A DNA stretch of 58,719 nt, taken from Flavobacteriales bacterium UBA1937. Its GTDB lineage: Bacteria; Bacteroidota; Bacteroidia; Flavobacteriales; Weeksellaceae. The DNA is taken from assembly GCA_002337005.1 (NCBI GenBank), contig DDFD01000112.1:1-58719 (forward strand). The letters are read 5' to 3'. Shown here piece by piece: positions 50,299-58,719 of this stretch. The notes under the pieces were generated by a model. That model saw only the letters and a list, made by a program, of their open reading frames with translations, was not told the origin of the DNA and ran no database searches. Both the position numbers and the translations under genes were made by a program. How positions within the stretch are numbered: the first letter of the stretch is position 1; every line of letters begins with the position of its first letter.

Positions 50299-51879
50299 AT
50301 GATAAAAACAGATGTACTCGTCATCGGCTCAGGAATTTCGGGGCTTTCGTATGCCATTAAAATTGCAGAACAATTGCCTGACACCAAAATTACCATCGTC
50401 ACCAAAGCCGAAGAAGACGAAACCAATACCAAATACGCACAAGGTGGCCTTGCTGTAGTGATGGATTTTGATACAGATAATTTCCAAAAACATATTGATG
50501 ACACCATGCGAGCTGGAGATTATGAAAACAACAGAGAGGTGGTAGAAATGGTCATTAAAGAAGGACCAGAACGTTTCCGTGAGATTGTAGAATGGGGCGT
50601 AAATTTTGATAAAAAAGAAGACGGCGAATTCAAATTAGGACGAGAAGGCGGTCATACAGAATTTAGAATTGTACATCACAAAGACATTACTGGCGCAGAA
50701 ATAGAACGTGCTCTTCTTGCTTATTGCAACAAATCCAAAAATATAGAAATTCTTGATTATCATTACGTTATAGACTTAATTACACAACACCACGTTCCGA
50801 ATAAAACTTTAGATATTGATAATTTGAATTGTTATGGAGCTTATGTTTTGGATCAAAAAAATAAGAAAATCAAGAAAATCACGGCAAAAGTAACGATGGT
50901 TGCCACTGGTGGTTGTGGTCACGTATACAAAAATACAACCAATCCAAAAATTGCAACTGGAGACGGAATTGCTTTTGTACATAGAGCCAGAGGTAAGGTT
51001 TCTAATATGCAATACATTCAATTTCATCCTACTGCTATGTATTCTAAACGAGACGGAATGTTGTTTCTAATTTCCGAAGCTGTGAGAGGTGATGGCGCAA
51101 AACTTCGCTTAAAAAATGGCGAAAAGTTTATGCATAAATATGACGACAGAGAAGAATTGGCTTCCAGAGATATTGTTGCAAGAGCTATTGACAACGAAAT
51201 GAAAATTTCTGGTGACGAATTTGTAGGTTTAGATTGCCATGAAATGAACAAAGAAAAATTTATTGAACATTTCCCCAATATTTATCAAAAATGTATGGAT
51301 GAAGGTATAGATCCTTTCAAACAATTGATTCCTGTAGTTCCTGCAAGTCATTATTTAATGGGAGGAATTGTTGTGGATAAAGACGGACAATCTTCTATCA
51401 AGAATCTTTTTGCGGTAGGAGAATGCACCAATTCTGGGCTTCACGGCGCTAATAGACTCGCTTCCAATTCGCTACTAGAAGGATTAGTTTTTGGGCATAA
51501 TGCTGCAATGAAAACCGTAGAACTTCTTAATTTAGATGAATTTAATTACTTTGACTTGCAAAATGTACCCGAATGGAATGATGAAGGAATGAAAGTAATG
51601 GAAGAAAAGGTATTGATTACTTATCTTAGAAAACAACTTCAGGAAATGATGAGCGACCTAGTAAGCATTGTAAGAAGCAATGACCGATTGAAGTTGGCAC
51701 AGAAAAAACAAAAAGAAATTTTCGAAGCAGTAACGGAACTTTATAATTATTCTGTGATTTCGCCAGAGCTTTCAGAATTGAGAAATCTAGTTAATGTATC
51801 TTATCTTATTATTAAAAATTCGCTGGAAATGACGGAAAACAAAGGTGCATTTTATAATAAGGATTTTGTAAAATCCTAA
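50299..51879 (+). CDS. nadB: L-aspartate oxidase
   Basis: FAD enzyme making iminoaspartate in NAD synthesis. The 526-residue protein has the FAD motif VIGSGISGLSYA (8-19), KYAQGGLAVVM, the REGGHTEFRIVHHKD substrate loop, QFHPTAMY, VPASHYLMGGIVVD and GECTNSGLHGANRLASNSLLEGLVFG. These separate NadB from fumarate reductase flavoproteins. It is followed by nadC (60-base gap), an expected de novo NAD operon; nadA is not in the window. Confidence 0.96.
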   Translation: MIKTDVLVIGSGISGLSYAIKIAEQLPDTKITIVTKAEEDETNTKYAQGGLAVVMDFDTDNFQKHIDDTMRAGDYENNREVVEMVIKEGPERFREIVEWGVNFDKKEDGEFKLGREGGHTEFRIVHHKDITGAEIERALLAYCNKSKNIEILDYHYVIDLITQHHVPNKTLDIDNLNCYGAYVLDQKNKKIKKITAKVTMVATGGCGHVYKNTTNPKIATGDGIAFVHRARGKVSNMQYIQFHPTAMYSKRDGMLFLISEAVRGDGAKLRLKNGEKFMHKYDDREELASRDIVARAIDNEMKISGDEFVGLDCHEMNKEKFIEHFPNIYQKCMDEGIDPFKQLIPVVPASHYLMGGIVVDKDGQSSIKNLFAVGECTNSGLHGANRLASNSLLEGLVFGHNAAMKTVELLNLDEFNYFDLQNVPEWNDEGMKVMEEKVLITYLRKQLQEMMSDLVSIVRSNDRLKLAQKKQKEIFEAVTELYNYSVISPELSELRNLVNVSYLIIKNSLEMTENKGAFYNKDFVKS

Positions 51880-51939
51880 CTGAAACGTGATTTTCAAACA
51901 AAATAAAACTACTTCAAACAAAAAATCAAATCGCATACA

Positions 51940-52809
51940 ATGAAACGTCCAACTTACGTTACCGATAAAGCCTTAAAACAATTTATAAAATCTGCCTTAG
52001 AAGAAGATATCCAAAGTGGTGATCATTCTACCCTATCTACCATCCCTGCTGATTTGATACAAAGTGCCAAACTTTTGGTAAAAGAAGATTGTATCTTAGC
52101 AGGAGTAGAATTGGCTGAAATAGTTTTCAAAACTTTTGATAAAAATTTAAAAATGGAAGTTTTTATCAAAGATGGAGAAAATGCAAAAAAAGGAGATACC
52201 GCTTTTATCGTTACAGGAAAAGCACAATCTATATTATCTACCGAAAGGCTGATTCTTAATTGTATGCAAAGAATGTCTGGAATAGCCACACTTACTCATG
52301 ATTGGGATTCTAGGCTTATTGGCACTAAAACCAAACTTTTGGACACCAGAAAAACCACTCCTAATTTCAGAATTTGCGAAAAATGGGCAGTTTTCATTGG
52401 TGGAGGCACCAATCACAGATACGGATTGTATGATATGATTATGCTAAAAGACAACCATATAGATTACAATGGCAGCATAACCAATGCAGTGAAAATGACG
52501 CAACAATACCTCAAAAAAAATAAATTAAATTTAAAAGTAGAAGTAGAAACCAGAAATCTAGCCGAAGTACAAGAAGCTGCTCAACTTGCAGGCAAAGGAA
52601 TTGATAGAATTATGTTGGATAACATGGATGTAAAAATGATGACACAAGCTGTAAAACTCATTAATGGTAAATGTGAAACTGAAGCTTCAGGTGGCATTTT
52701 AAGGGAACAATTAAATGAGATTGCACAGACGGGGGTCACCTATATATCAGCTGGAGCACTTACTCACTCAGCAGAAAATATAGACCTGAGCCTCAAAGCA
52801 ATAAAGTAA
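51940..52809 (+). CDS. nadC: Nicotinate-nucleotide pyrophosphorylase (quinolinate phosphoribosyltransferase)
   Basis: Forms nicotinate mononucleotide from quinolinate and PRPP. The 289-residue protein has ALEEDIQSGDHST, LNCMQRMSGIATLT, LDTRKTTPNFRICEKWAV with the Arg/Lys substrate residues, GGGTNHRYGLYDMIMLKDNHI, VEVETRNLAE and EASGGILREQL. Length is normal. It follows nadB and ends before the terminator at 52819. Confidence 0.97.
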   Translation: MKRPTYVTDKALKQFIKSALEEDIQSGDHSTLSTIPADLIQSAKLLVKEDCILAGVELAEIVFKTFDKNLKMEVFIKDGENAKKGDTAFIVTGKAQSILSTERLILNCMQRMSGIATLTHDWDSRLIGTKTKLLDTRKTTPNFRICEKWAVFIGGGTNHRYGLYDMIMLKDNHIDYNGSITNAVKMTQQYLKKNKLNLKVEVETRNLAEVQEAAQLAGKGIDRIMLDNMDVKMMTQAVKLINGKCETEASGGILREQLNEIAQTGVTYISAGALTHSAENIDLSLKAIK

Positions 52810-52818
52810 AAACATACC

Positions 52819-52845
52819 AAACCACGCTCTATAGCGTGGTTTTAT
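52819..52845 (+). terminator. Intrinsic terminator after nadC
   Basis: AAACCACGCT (52819-52828) and AGCGTGGTTT (52833-52842) pair perfectly around CTAT. The T-run is short (the stem's own T's). Confidence 0.8.
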
Positions 52846-52871
52846 GCTTATCATAAAAAAAGTTTAAAAAT

Positions 52872-52888
52872 ATTAACATTATGTTAAT
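52872..52888. promoter_or_regulatory. 17-base palindrome upstream of the TonB receptor gene
   Basis: ATTAACAT-T-ATGTTAAT is a perfect eight-base inverted repeat with a one-base centre, immediately upstream of the likely promoter. It has the size and symmetry of a dimeric repressor operator. Confidence 0.45.
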
Positions 52889-52890
52889 TT

Positions 52891-52917
52891 TTGTTAATGA
52901 AAAAAAGTGTATTTTCG
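52891..52917 (+). promoter_or_regulatory. Likely promoter of the TonB receptor gene
   Basis: TTG at 52891-52893 and TATTTTCG at 52910-52917 (one mismatch to TAnnTTTG), with 16 bases between. The start codon is 27 bases downstream. Confidence 0.4.
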
Positions 52918-52943
52918 CCACAATAAAATCTAATTAATTTTTT

Positions 52944-55499
52944 ATGAAATCCAACTATTTAGGAAAGCATAGGCTTTCAGTTGTAATTGCACTTTCTGTG
53001 GCTAGCGTAGCTTTTGGACAAGTTGCAAAAGATTCTACAAAATCTAAAGATATCGATGCGGTTATCTTGAAAGGAGTTACAGACATTGCTAAGGACAGAA
53101 AAACTCCTGTAGCTGTTTCTAACATTAAAGCAGCACAAATTATAGAAAGAGTAGGAAACCAGGAACTAGTAGAAATCCTGAACACAACACCATCTGTATA
53201 TGCTACAAAAGGCGGCGGTGGCTTTGGAGACTCTGGAATTACTTTACGCGGTTTCGAATCAAGAAACGTTGCTGTAATGGTAAACGGAATGCCAGTAAAC
53301 GATATGGAAGGGGGCACTGTCTACATGTCTAACTGGACTGGTCTTGCCGATGTAACAAGCACAATGCAAGTACAAAGAGGGCTTGGTTCTTCTAAATTAG
53401 CAATTGCTTCCGTAGGAGGTACAATGAACTTTCTTACGCGTTCTGCTGACATGAAAGAAGGAGGTGTATTTAGATTAGGTCTTGGTAATGATAATTTCTT
53501 AAAAACATCTTTTGCCTATAATACTGGAAAATCTGGAAAAGGATGGTCATCTTCATTTTTAATAAGTAGACAAGCTGGAGCAACTTATGTTGAAAATACA
53601 GATTATGAATCTTATGCTTACTACTTTGCTTTGGGATACCAACCTAATACAAAGCATAACTTACAGTTTATGATTACTTCTGCTCCACAATGGCATAACC
53701 AAAGAACTTACGCTTCTACAATAACTAATTACATCAAATACAATCCCGATCATGATGGGACTCCATACAGACAGTACAATTCTGATTTTGGGTATTACAC
53801 AGATTCTTATGGCAATAGAATTGCTTTAGCTAACAGAACTAATTATTATAGCAAGCCTGTAATTATGTTAAACTGGGACTGGACAATCAATGAAAAATCA
53901 ACTTTAAGCACCGTCGCATATATGTCTAACGGACGTGGCGGAGGAACAGGAGAACTTGGAAAAGTTGGAGGAAAATCAATAACTAGTTTTTACGACAATA
54001 ATGGTCATTTTGATTTTGATAAGATTTTTGCAGCAAATGCCGCTGTAGATGTTAATGCCGCTGCAGCTGGAAGCACTTTAATCAGAAGATCCAGCATTAA
54101 CTCTCACAATTGGTATGGTATCTTAATGAACTTCCAACATAAACTAAATGATAACTGGAATATCTCTGTAGGTACAGATGATAGATATTATTATGGTTAC
54201 CATTATCAGGTTATATCAGATTTATATGGAGCTTCTGGATATAAAGACAATACTAATAAAAATATTGCTGCAAATGTTGTAAAAAACACTTACGACTATC
54301 AAAAATTATCTTGGAATCCTTTTGGAGGCCCTTTGGCTCCGTTATCTGATAGAATTGCTTATAGTAATGATGGTGAAGTATTATGGTACAGTGGGTTCGG
54401 ACAAATAGAATATACTAAAGAAAAATTGTCTGCATTTTTACAAGGGTCACTATCTAATCAAGGCTATCAAAGAATCGACGAATTTGTAAAGCCTGGCACA
54501 ATGCAACAAGGACAATCTGTTGATAGAAAAACAGGATTTAAAAACTTATTTGGTTACACTATAAAAGGAGGTGTTAACTATAATATTGATAGCCATCATA
54601 ATGTATTTGGTAACATTGGATATTACAGTAAACAACCTTTTATGAACTCGGTTTACCCAAGCAATCAGCAAGTAGTAAATCCTACACTAACCAATGAAAA
54701 GATTTTTGGTGCAGAAGTAGGTTATGGATTCAAATCTGCAAAATTTAATGCAAAGATAAATCTATACCGAACTGAATGGAAAGATAGATGGTTTAGAAGA
54801 ACTAACATCCCAAATATTGACGGTAATGGCAGCACAGGTTACTCAGAAATTAGTGGAATTGCGCAACTTCACCAAGGTGCTGAGTTTGAGGCAAGCTATA
54901 AAGTAAATAAGTATTTAGAATTAGAAGGTATGCTTTCTTATGGGGATTACAAATACAAAGGAAATGCAACTGGATCTAACTTCCTAGATGATAACACACC
55001 TGTTTCAACCAATGGTAGTAATACCTCAGTACTATATTTAGATAATGTAAAAGTTGGAGGAACTAACAATAGTATTCCTCAAACTACGGCATCATTAGGA
55101 GCAACTATTATTCCTGTAGAAGATCTTAGAATCTATGGAACTTGGCAATATGTGGGAAGAATCTATTCATCACTGAATGTTGCAGATTTCATAAAGCCAG
55201 GTAACACTGCATTACAATTACCAGATTTCAATCTGCTTAATGTAGGAGCTTCTTATAAGATTAAAGTAAAAGATACTAAACAATCTTTCACTATTGGTGC
55301 AAATATTTATAATTTGCTTGACACTACTTACATTCAGGATGGCTCAACTAATATTAAAGCTAAACAAGCATCAGATTTTGCAACAACAGCACAATATGAA
55401 GCATACCAAGCTACTCTTTACAAAGGAATAGATCCATCTAACAGAGTATATTTCGGATTTGGCAGAACATGGTCTGCAACACTATCTTACAATTTCTAG
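52944..55499 (+). CDS. TonB-dependent outer-membrane receptor
   Basis: An 851-residue outer-membrane transporter. Signal peptide MKSNYLGKHRLSVVIALSVASVAFG; the plug (about 55-175) has AAQIIERVGNQELVEILNTTPSVY, LRGFESRNVAVMVNGMPVNDMEGG and GLGSSKLAIASVGGTMNFLTR; the rest alternates barrel strands and long loops and ends WSATLSYNF with a C-terminal Phe. It lacks the N-terminal carboxypeptidase-regulatory domain and has no SusD partner, so it belongs with ordinary metallophore, vitamin or peptide receptors rather than SusC. A palindrome precedes its promoter. Substrate unknown. Confidence 0.93.
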   Translation: MKSNYLGKHRLSVVIALSVASVAFGQVAKDSTKSKDIDAVILKGVTDIAKDRKTPVAVSNIKAAQIIERVGNQELVEILNTTPSVYATKGGGGFGDSGITLRGFESRNVAVMVNGMPVNDMEGGTVYMSNWTGLADVTSTMQVQRGLGSSKLAIASVGGTMNFLTRSADMKEGGVFRLGLGNDNFLKTSFAYNTGKSGKGWSSSFLISRQAGATYVENTDYESYAYYFALGYQPNTKHNLQFMITSAPQWHNQRTYASTITNYIKYNPDHDGTPYRQYNSDFGYYTDSYGNRIALANRTNYYSKPVIMLNWDWTINEKSTLSTVAYMSNGRGGGTGELGKVGGKSITSFYDNNGHFDFDKIFAANAAVDVNAAAAGSTLIRRSSINSHNWYGILMNFQHKLNDNWNISVGTDDRYYYGYHYQVISDLYGASGYKDNTNKNIAANVVKNTYDYQKLSWNPFGGPLAPLSDRIAYSNDGEVLWYSGFGQIEYTKEKLSAFLQGSLSNQGYQRIDEFVKPGTMQQGQSVDRKTGFKNLFGYTIKGGVNYNIDSHHNVFGNIGYYSKQPFMNSVYPSNQQVVNPTLTNEKIFGAEVGYGFKSAKFNAKINLYRTEWKDRWFRRTNIPNIDGNGSTGYSEISGIAQLHQGAEFEASYKVNKYLELEGMLSYGDYKYKGNATGSNFLDDNTPVSTNGSNTSVLYLDNVKVGGTNNSIPQTTASLGATIIPVEDLRIYGTWQYVGRIYSSLNVADFIKPGNTALQLPDFNLLNVGASYKIKVKDTKQSFTIGANIYNLLDTTYIQDGSTNIKAKQASDFATTAQYEAYQATLYKGIDPSNRVYFGFGRTWSATLSYNF

Positions 55500-55520
55500 A
55501 ATTTAGATTTTTGATAATTG

Positions 55521-55549
55521 ATCCCGACTTTTCAGTCGGGATTTTTTTT
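55521..55549 (+). terminator. Intrinsic terminator after the TonB receptor gene
   Basis: ATCCCGACT (55521-55529) and AGTCGGGAT (55534-55542) pair perfectly around TTTC and run into seven T residues. Confidence 0.9.
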
Positions 55550-55580
55550 GTAAATATTCCAAAAATGTTTTGTAAATTTG
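55548..55580 (+). promoter_or_regulatory. Promoter of the adenosine deaminase-like gene
   Basis: TTG at 55548-55550, 22 bases, then TAAATTTG at 55573-55580. It overlaps the T-run of the preceding terminator; the ATG follows 18 bases later at 55599. Confidence 0.6.
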
Positions 55581-55598
55581 TGTGAATTTCAATTGACT

Positions 55599-57056
55599 AT
55601 GATAATAGTGAAAAAATTCAAACCCAATCAAGCAAGATTTACTCTTAGTCTTATCATTTTATTTTCGCTCTCCACTTTTATTTATGCGCAAAATCCTGCG
55701 TCTCTTTCCAATGATGAGCAAATTTTAGATAAAAAACTCTCTCTATTAAAAAACAATATCTTAACCAATGCCGAAAAAGAAAAACTCCCTATTTACAGCA
55801 CTACTTTTTCTGCTCTGAAACCATTGATAGAAAATTCTGAACTATATAAAACATTCCAAAAAATGCCCAAAGGCGGTCTTCTTCATAGCCACAGCGGAGG
55901 AATTGCCAATGCAGAATGGCTAGTAAATAAAGCCGCGGAATATAATAATTGTTACGTTTTTACTAATTCAGAAAACCAACAAAATTACCTCTATGGTCAA
56001 CTGATGATTTTTAAAGAAAACGAAGCGCCAACTGGCTTTGTTAAACTAAAAGATTTTTTGAAAAACAACCCCAATCAAAAAGAGAAACTACTTCAATTAC
56101 TAACTTTAAAGAGAAATAACCTTTCGGAATATTTAGATTATTGGGTAGAATTCGAGAAGAGGTTTCAAAGAATTGGGAGCTTGCTTACCTATCGCCCAAT
56201 ATTTAAGGAATATTACAAAGAAGCCTTCCAAGAATTGATCAATGACAATGTACAGCATGTAGAGATAAGGTACATTTTCGGGCAATTATTTGATGAAAAT
56301 AAGCAAGATTATCCAATAGAAACCGCAGTTTTGGATTTGAAAGAAATCGAAAAACAAATCCAAAAAACACATCCTGAATTCACACTAAAAATTATCTACA
56401 CCAGCTTGAAATTTTTAGACAAAAACATGGTAGAAAAAGAATTAGAAAAAGCATATCGACTCAAAAAAGAATACCCAGATTTCATTACAGGGTTTGATTT
56501 GGTTGCCAATGAAGCTACAGGAAATTCGGTGGCATATTTTAACCCTCTTTGGAAGAATATGAAAAATCTAGAAAAAAAATACGGAGTAAACCTTCCGCTT
56601 TATCTTCACGCTGGTGAAAGCTGTAGTCTTTATAATCAAAACATCTCGGAAATCCCTATGGAAGATAATAAAAGAATAGGGCACGCTCTTAATCTAATTT
56701 ACTTTCCAAAGCTGATGGAAAAAGTGAAACAACACCAAAATTTGATAGAGGTAAGCCCTATTAGCAATCAGATTTTAGGCTATGTAAGCGACCTAAGAAA
56801 CCATCCTGCAAGAGTGCTTTTGGCAAACAATGTCAATATATCCATCAATAGTGATGACCCTGGGGTTTTCGGGTATGATGGTCTTTCTTATGATTTTTGG
56901 ATGGCATATCTCAATTGGGATTTAACGGTAAAAGATTTAAAAAAATTAATCTTTAATAGTATAGAATTTTCCTCTTTAAATTCTTCTGAAAAGCAAAAAG
57001 CAAAACTACATCTTCAAAAAGAGTGGACTGTTTTTGTTAAAAATTCTATTCAATAG
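55599..57056 (+). CDS. Secreted adenosine deaminase-like (ADGF-type) protein
   Basis: A 485-residue amidohydrolase. Residues 1-30 (ending STFIYAQ) look like a signal peptide, so it acts in the periplasm or outside. The metal and catalytic motifs are MPKGGLLHSHSGG with His96 and His98, YLHAGES (about 333-339), IGHALNLIYF (about 358) and ISINSDDPGVFG (about 415-426). The PKGGLLH form and the long N-terminal region are those of ADGF/CECR1-like adenosine deaminases rather than the cytoplasmic Add. Nucleoside scavenging is likely. A TTG start 21 bases upstream lies in the promoter box and is rejected. Confidence 0.85.
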   Translation: MIIVKKFKPNQARFTLSLIILFSLSTFIYAQNPASLSNDEQILDKKLSLLKNNILTNAEKEKLPIYSTTFSALKPLIENSELYKTFQKMPKGGLLHSHSGGIANAEWLVNKAAEYNNCYVFTNSENQQNYLYGQLMIFKENEAPTGFVKLKDFLKNNPNQKEKLLQLLTLKRNNLSEYLDYWVEFEKRFQRIGSLLTYRPIFKEYYKEAFQELINDNVQHVEIRYIFGQLFDENKQDYPIETAVLDLKEIEKQIQKTHPEFTLKIIYTSLKFLDKNMVEKELEKAYRLKKEYPDFITGFDLVANEATGNSVAYFNPLWKNMKNLEKKYGVNLPLYLHAGESCSLYNQNISEIPMEDNKRIGHALNLIYFPKLMEKVKQHQNLIEVSPISNQILGYVSDLRNHPARVLLANNVNISINSDDPGVFGYDGLSYDFWMAYLNWDLTVKDLKKLIFNSIEFSSLNSSEKQKAKLHLQKEWTVFVKNSIQ

Positions 57057-57113
57057 ATTTTATAAATTCATTATTAAGATTTTGTAATCTACAGGCGGTT
57101 TGCGATATTTTTA

Positions 57114-57121
57114 TATATTTG
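57114..57121 (+). promoter_or_regulatory. -7 box of the small membrane protein gene
   Basis: TATATTTG, 18 bases before the ATG at 57140. Possible upstream TTG elements are not at the usual distance. Confidence 0.4.
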
Positions 57122-57139
57122 CATTTCAAAAACTTATCA

Positions 57140-57586
57140 ATGGATTTACACAACGTTTTTTTACACGCACATAGAGGATTTGCATACCTTATTTTATTAA
57201 TTGTTGCCTTATTTATTGTTTCACTTTTGGCTGTCATGTTTGGCTATTCTGGTAAAATCAATAAATTATTAAGAAAATCTACTCTGTTTACGATGATTTT
57301 CTTCCATACACAATTTTTAATTGGCTTGGCGATGTTACTTTTTGCCTCTAGTTTTATGAGTATTGTAAAAGCTAACGGTATCGGCTTTATTATGAAAAAT
57401 TCTGATTTAAGATTCACGTACATAGAGCATCCTTTTTCTATGCTGCTAGCGGCAGTTTTATTAACTATTGCTAATAAAAAAATCAAACAAAACGAAACCA
57501 TGAATTTTGCTATTGTTATACTTTCGGCAATTGCTTTAGCATTATTTTTCTTTGCATTTCCTTTTGCAAAATTATTTAACACTTAA
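57140..57586 (+). CDS. Four-helix membrane protein with conserved-looking His residues
   Basis: A 148-residue inner-membrane protein with four hydrophobic segments (about 15-37, 49-72, 93-110, 118-142). His residues sit at helix ends: HAHRGF (9, 11), FFHTQF (about 54) and IEHPF (about 95). This pattern resembles small b-type cytochrome or heme-binding membrane proteins, and relatives in Bacteroidota are sometimes called cytochrome b-like. The ATG at 57140 is preferred to a TTG at 57119 inside the -7 box. Function is unproven. Confidence 0.6.
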   Translation: MDLHNVFLHAHRGFAYLILLIVALFIVSLLAVMFGYSGKINKLLRKSTLFTMIFFHTQFLIGLAMLLFASSFMSIVKANGIGFIMKNSDLRFTYIEHPFSMLLAAVLLTIANKKIKQNETMNFAIVILSAIALALFFFAFPFAKLFNT

Positions 57587-57620
57587 TAAAATATATATTA
57601 ACCTTTAATTTTTAATTACA

Positions 57621-58628
57621 ATGAAAATCGCAGTAGTAGGCGCAACTGGTATGGTTGGCCAAGTTATGTTGAAAGTATTGGAAGAGAGAAATCTTCCTAT
57701 CACAGAGTTAATTCCGGTAGCATCAGAGAAATCTGTAGGTAAGAAGGTTACTTATAAGGGCAAGGAATTTAGCATCGTTTCAATGGATACCGCGATTGCA
57801 ATGAAACCTGAAATTGCCATTTTTTCGGCAGGAGGTGGTACTTCTCTAGAGTATGCTCCTGAATTTGCAGAAGTTGGCACTGTTGTTATTGACAATTCTT
57901 CCGCATGGAGAATGGATCCTACTAAAAAATTGGTAGTTCCAGAAATCAATGCATCAGAATTAACTAAAGAAGACAAAATTATAGCAAACCCAAACTGTTC
58001 TACCATCCAAATGGTAATGGTTCTGAATCCGCTACACAAAAAATATAAAATTAAAAGAGTAATTGTTTCTACTTATCAATCAGTTTCAGGAACTGGTAAA
58101 GCTGCAGTAGATCAATTAAACGCAGAAATTGCTAATGCAGTAAATCCTGGTTCTGTGGAAGTAAATGCTGTTTATCCTTATCAAATTTTCAAAAACGCAT
58201 TGCCACAGTGTGATGTTTTTTATACTGATGATTACACCAAAGAAGAATTAAAATTAATGAACGAACCTAAAAAAATTATGGGAGACGATTCATTAAAAAT
58301 CACAGCAACAGCTGTGAGAATTCCGGTACAAGGTGGTCACTCAGAAAGTGTAAATGTAGAATTTGAAAATGATTTTGATTTAGCTGAGGTTAAAGAAATT
58401 CTTGCCAATACATCAGGCGTTGTTCTACAAGACGATGTAGAAAACAAAGTATATCCTATGTGTTTCTATTCTGAAGGCAAAGACGATGTTTTTGTAGGAA
58501 GAATCAGAAGAGACGTTTCTCAGCCTAATACATTGAACTGCTGGATTGTAGCAGACAACCTAAGAAAAGGAGCTGCCACCAATGCAGTGCAAATTGCAGA
58601 ATATGTAATAGCCAACGGTTTGGTTTAA
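57621..58628 (+). CDS. asd: Aspartate-semialdehyde dehydrogenase
   Basis: Makes aspartate semialdehyde for lysine/diaminopimelate, threonine and methionine synthesis. The 335-residue protein has VGATGMVGQVMLKVLEER (6-23) for NADP, FSAGGGTSLEYAPEFA, the catalytic Cys126 in ANPNCSTIQM, STYQSVSGTGKAAVDQL, and RIPVQGGHSESVNVEF with the catalytic His. Normal length. It ends before a strong terminator. Confidence 0.97.
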   Translation: MKIAVVGATGMVGQVMLKVLEERNLPITELIPVASEKSVGKKVTYKGKEFSIVSMDTAIAMKPEIAIFSAGGGTSLEYAPEFAEVGTVVIDNSSAWRMDPTKKLVVPEINASELTKEDKIIANPNCSTIQMVMVLNPLHKKYKIKRVIVSTYQSVSGTGKAAVDQLNAEIANAVNPGSVEVNAVYPYQIFKNALPQCDVFYTDDYTKEELKLMNEPKKIMGDDSLKITATAVRIPVQGGHSESVNVEFENDFDLAEVKEILANTSGVVLQDDVENKVYPMCFYSEGKDDVFVGRIRRDVSQPNTLNCWIVADNLRKGAATNAVQIAEYVIANGLV

Positions 58629-58633
58629 AAAAT

Positions 58634-58667
58634 AAAAATGCTCACAAAATTTGTGAGCATTTTTTTG
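58634..58667 (+). terminator. Intrinsic terminator after asd
   Basis: ATGCTCACAAA (58638-58648) and TTTGTGAGCAT (58650-58660) pair perfectly, with a flanking A-run and T-run extending the stem; it can work in both directions. Confidence 0.9.
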
Positions 58668-58702
58668 CCATAGAATTAATATTTAAATTTTTCCTTTTTC
58701 GG

Positions 58703-58719
58703 CGGCGGCTTCGCCGCCG
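58703..58719. repeat. GC-rich hairpin cut by the window edge
   Basis: CGGCGGC (58703-58709) pairs with GCCGCCG (58713-58719) around TTC. It is by far the most GC-rich sequence in the window and continues past the edge; it may be a repeat element or a terminator of a convergent gene. Confidence 0.5.

Noticed and set aside
52944..55499. SusC/SusD glycan-uptake locus
   Set aside because: No SusD-like lipoprotein follows and the receptor lacks the usual N-terminal carboxypeptidase-regulatory domain.
1..58719. tRNA, rRNA, riboswitch or IS elements
   Set aside because: I found no cloverleaf-like gap sequence, rRNA segment, transposase or recognisable riboswitch core; gaps are short. A covariance-model search would settle small RNAs.

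Overview
The window is AT-rich chromosomal DNA from a member of the Bacteroidota, most likely the Flavobacteriia and probably the Weeksellaceae (Chryseobacterium/Cloacibacterium relatives). The evidence is the low GC, frequent Bacteroidota-type promoters (TTG near -33, TAnnTTTG near -7) in place of sigma70 boxes, few Shine-Dalgarno sequences, a type IX secretion (T9SS) C-terminal sorting domain, a GH3-like adenylase, and a small basic protein ending in KKDGTPDKR repeats. Genus assignment is inference. I see no rRNA, tRNA, CRISPR array, IS element or prophage.

Region 1 (1-808): rimP on the minus strand, with its own promoter and a terminator-like hairpin in its leader, divergent from the polysaccharide locus.

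Region 2 (809-31218): a surface-polysaccharide locus of about 30 kb. It starts with nucleotide-sugar genes (ugd, rfbB, rfbA) and a Wzm/Wzt ABC exporter. Next is a fdtA-GNAT-ACP-KASIII-fdtB block predicted to make a dTDP-3-amino-3,6-dideoxyhexose bearing an unusual N-acyl group. Then come about 15 glycosyltransferases (GT2, GT4, GT32-like and a CgeB-like pair), UDP-galactopyranose mutase, a UDP-HexNAc 6-dehydrogenase with a short epimerase, two hexapeptide acyltransferases, and an MBOAT/SGNH O-acylation pair. No Wzx, Wzy, RmlC/RmlD or initiating sugar-phosphate transferase is present, which fits ABC-dependent O-antigen export with initiation encoded elsewhere. Two segments are inverted relative to the main direction. 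One GT4 gene carries an A12 tract after its start and a heptanucleotide repeat, so it may be phase variable.

Region 3 (31327-36873): an inorganic-carbon module (beta-carbonic anhydrase, small membrane protein, SulP transporter, second beta-carbonic anhydrase), then a PAP2/Aur1-like membrane enzyme overlapping a large GNAT-like protein, possibly a lipid-modification pair.

Region 4 (36931-47891): housekeeping and envelope genes: pth, a lipoprotein and mfd (minus); a small lipoprotein, a beta-barrel protein, a basic secreted protein and a GH3-like enzyme (plus); an SMR exporter (minus); an MFS exporter (plus); and a tail-collar/T9SS pair (minus).

Region 5 (48073-58628): dnaB, rnhA, nadB-nadC, a TonB-dependent receptor, a secreted adenosine deaminase-like enzyme, a small His-containing membrane protein and asd, with several clear intrinsic terminators. 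No gap between genes exceeds 300 bases.
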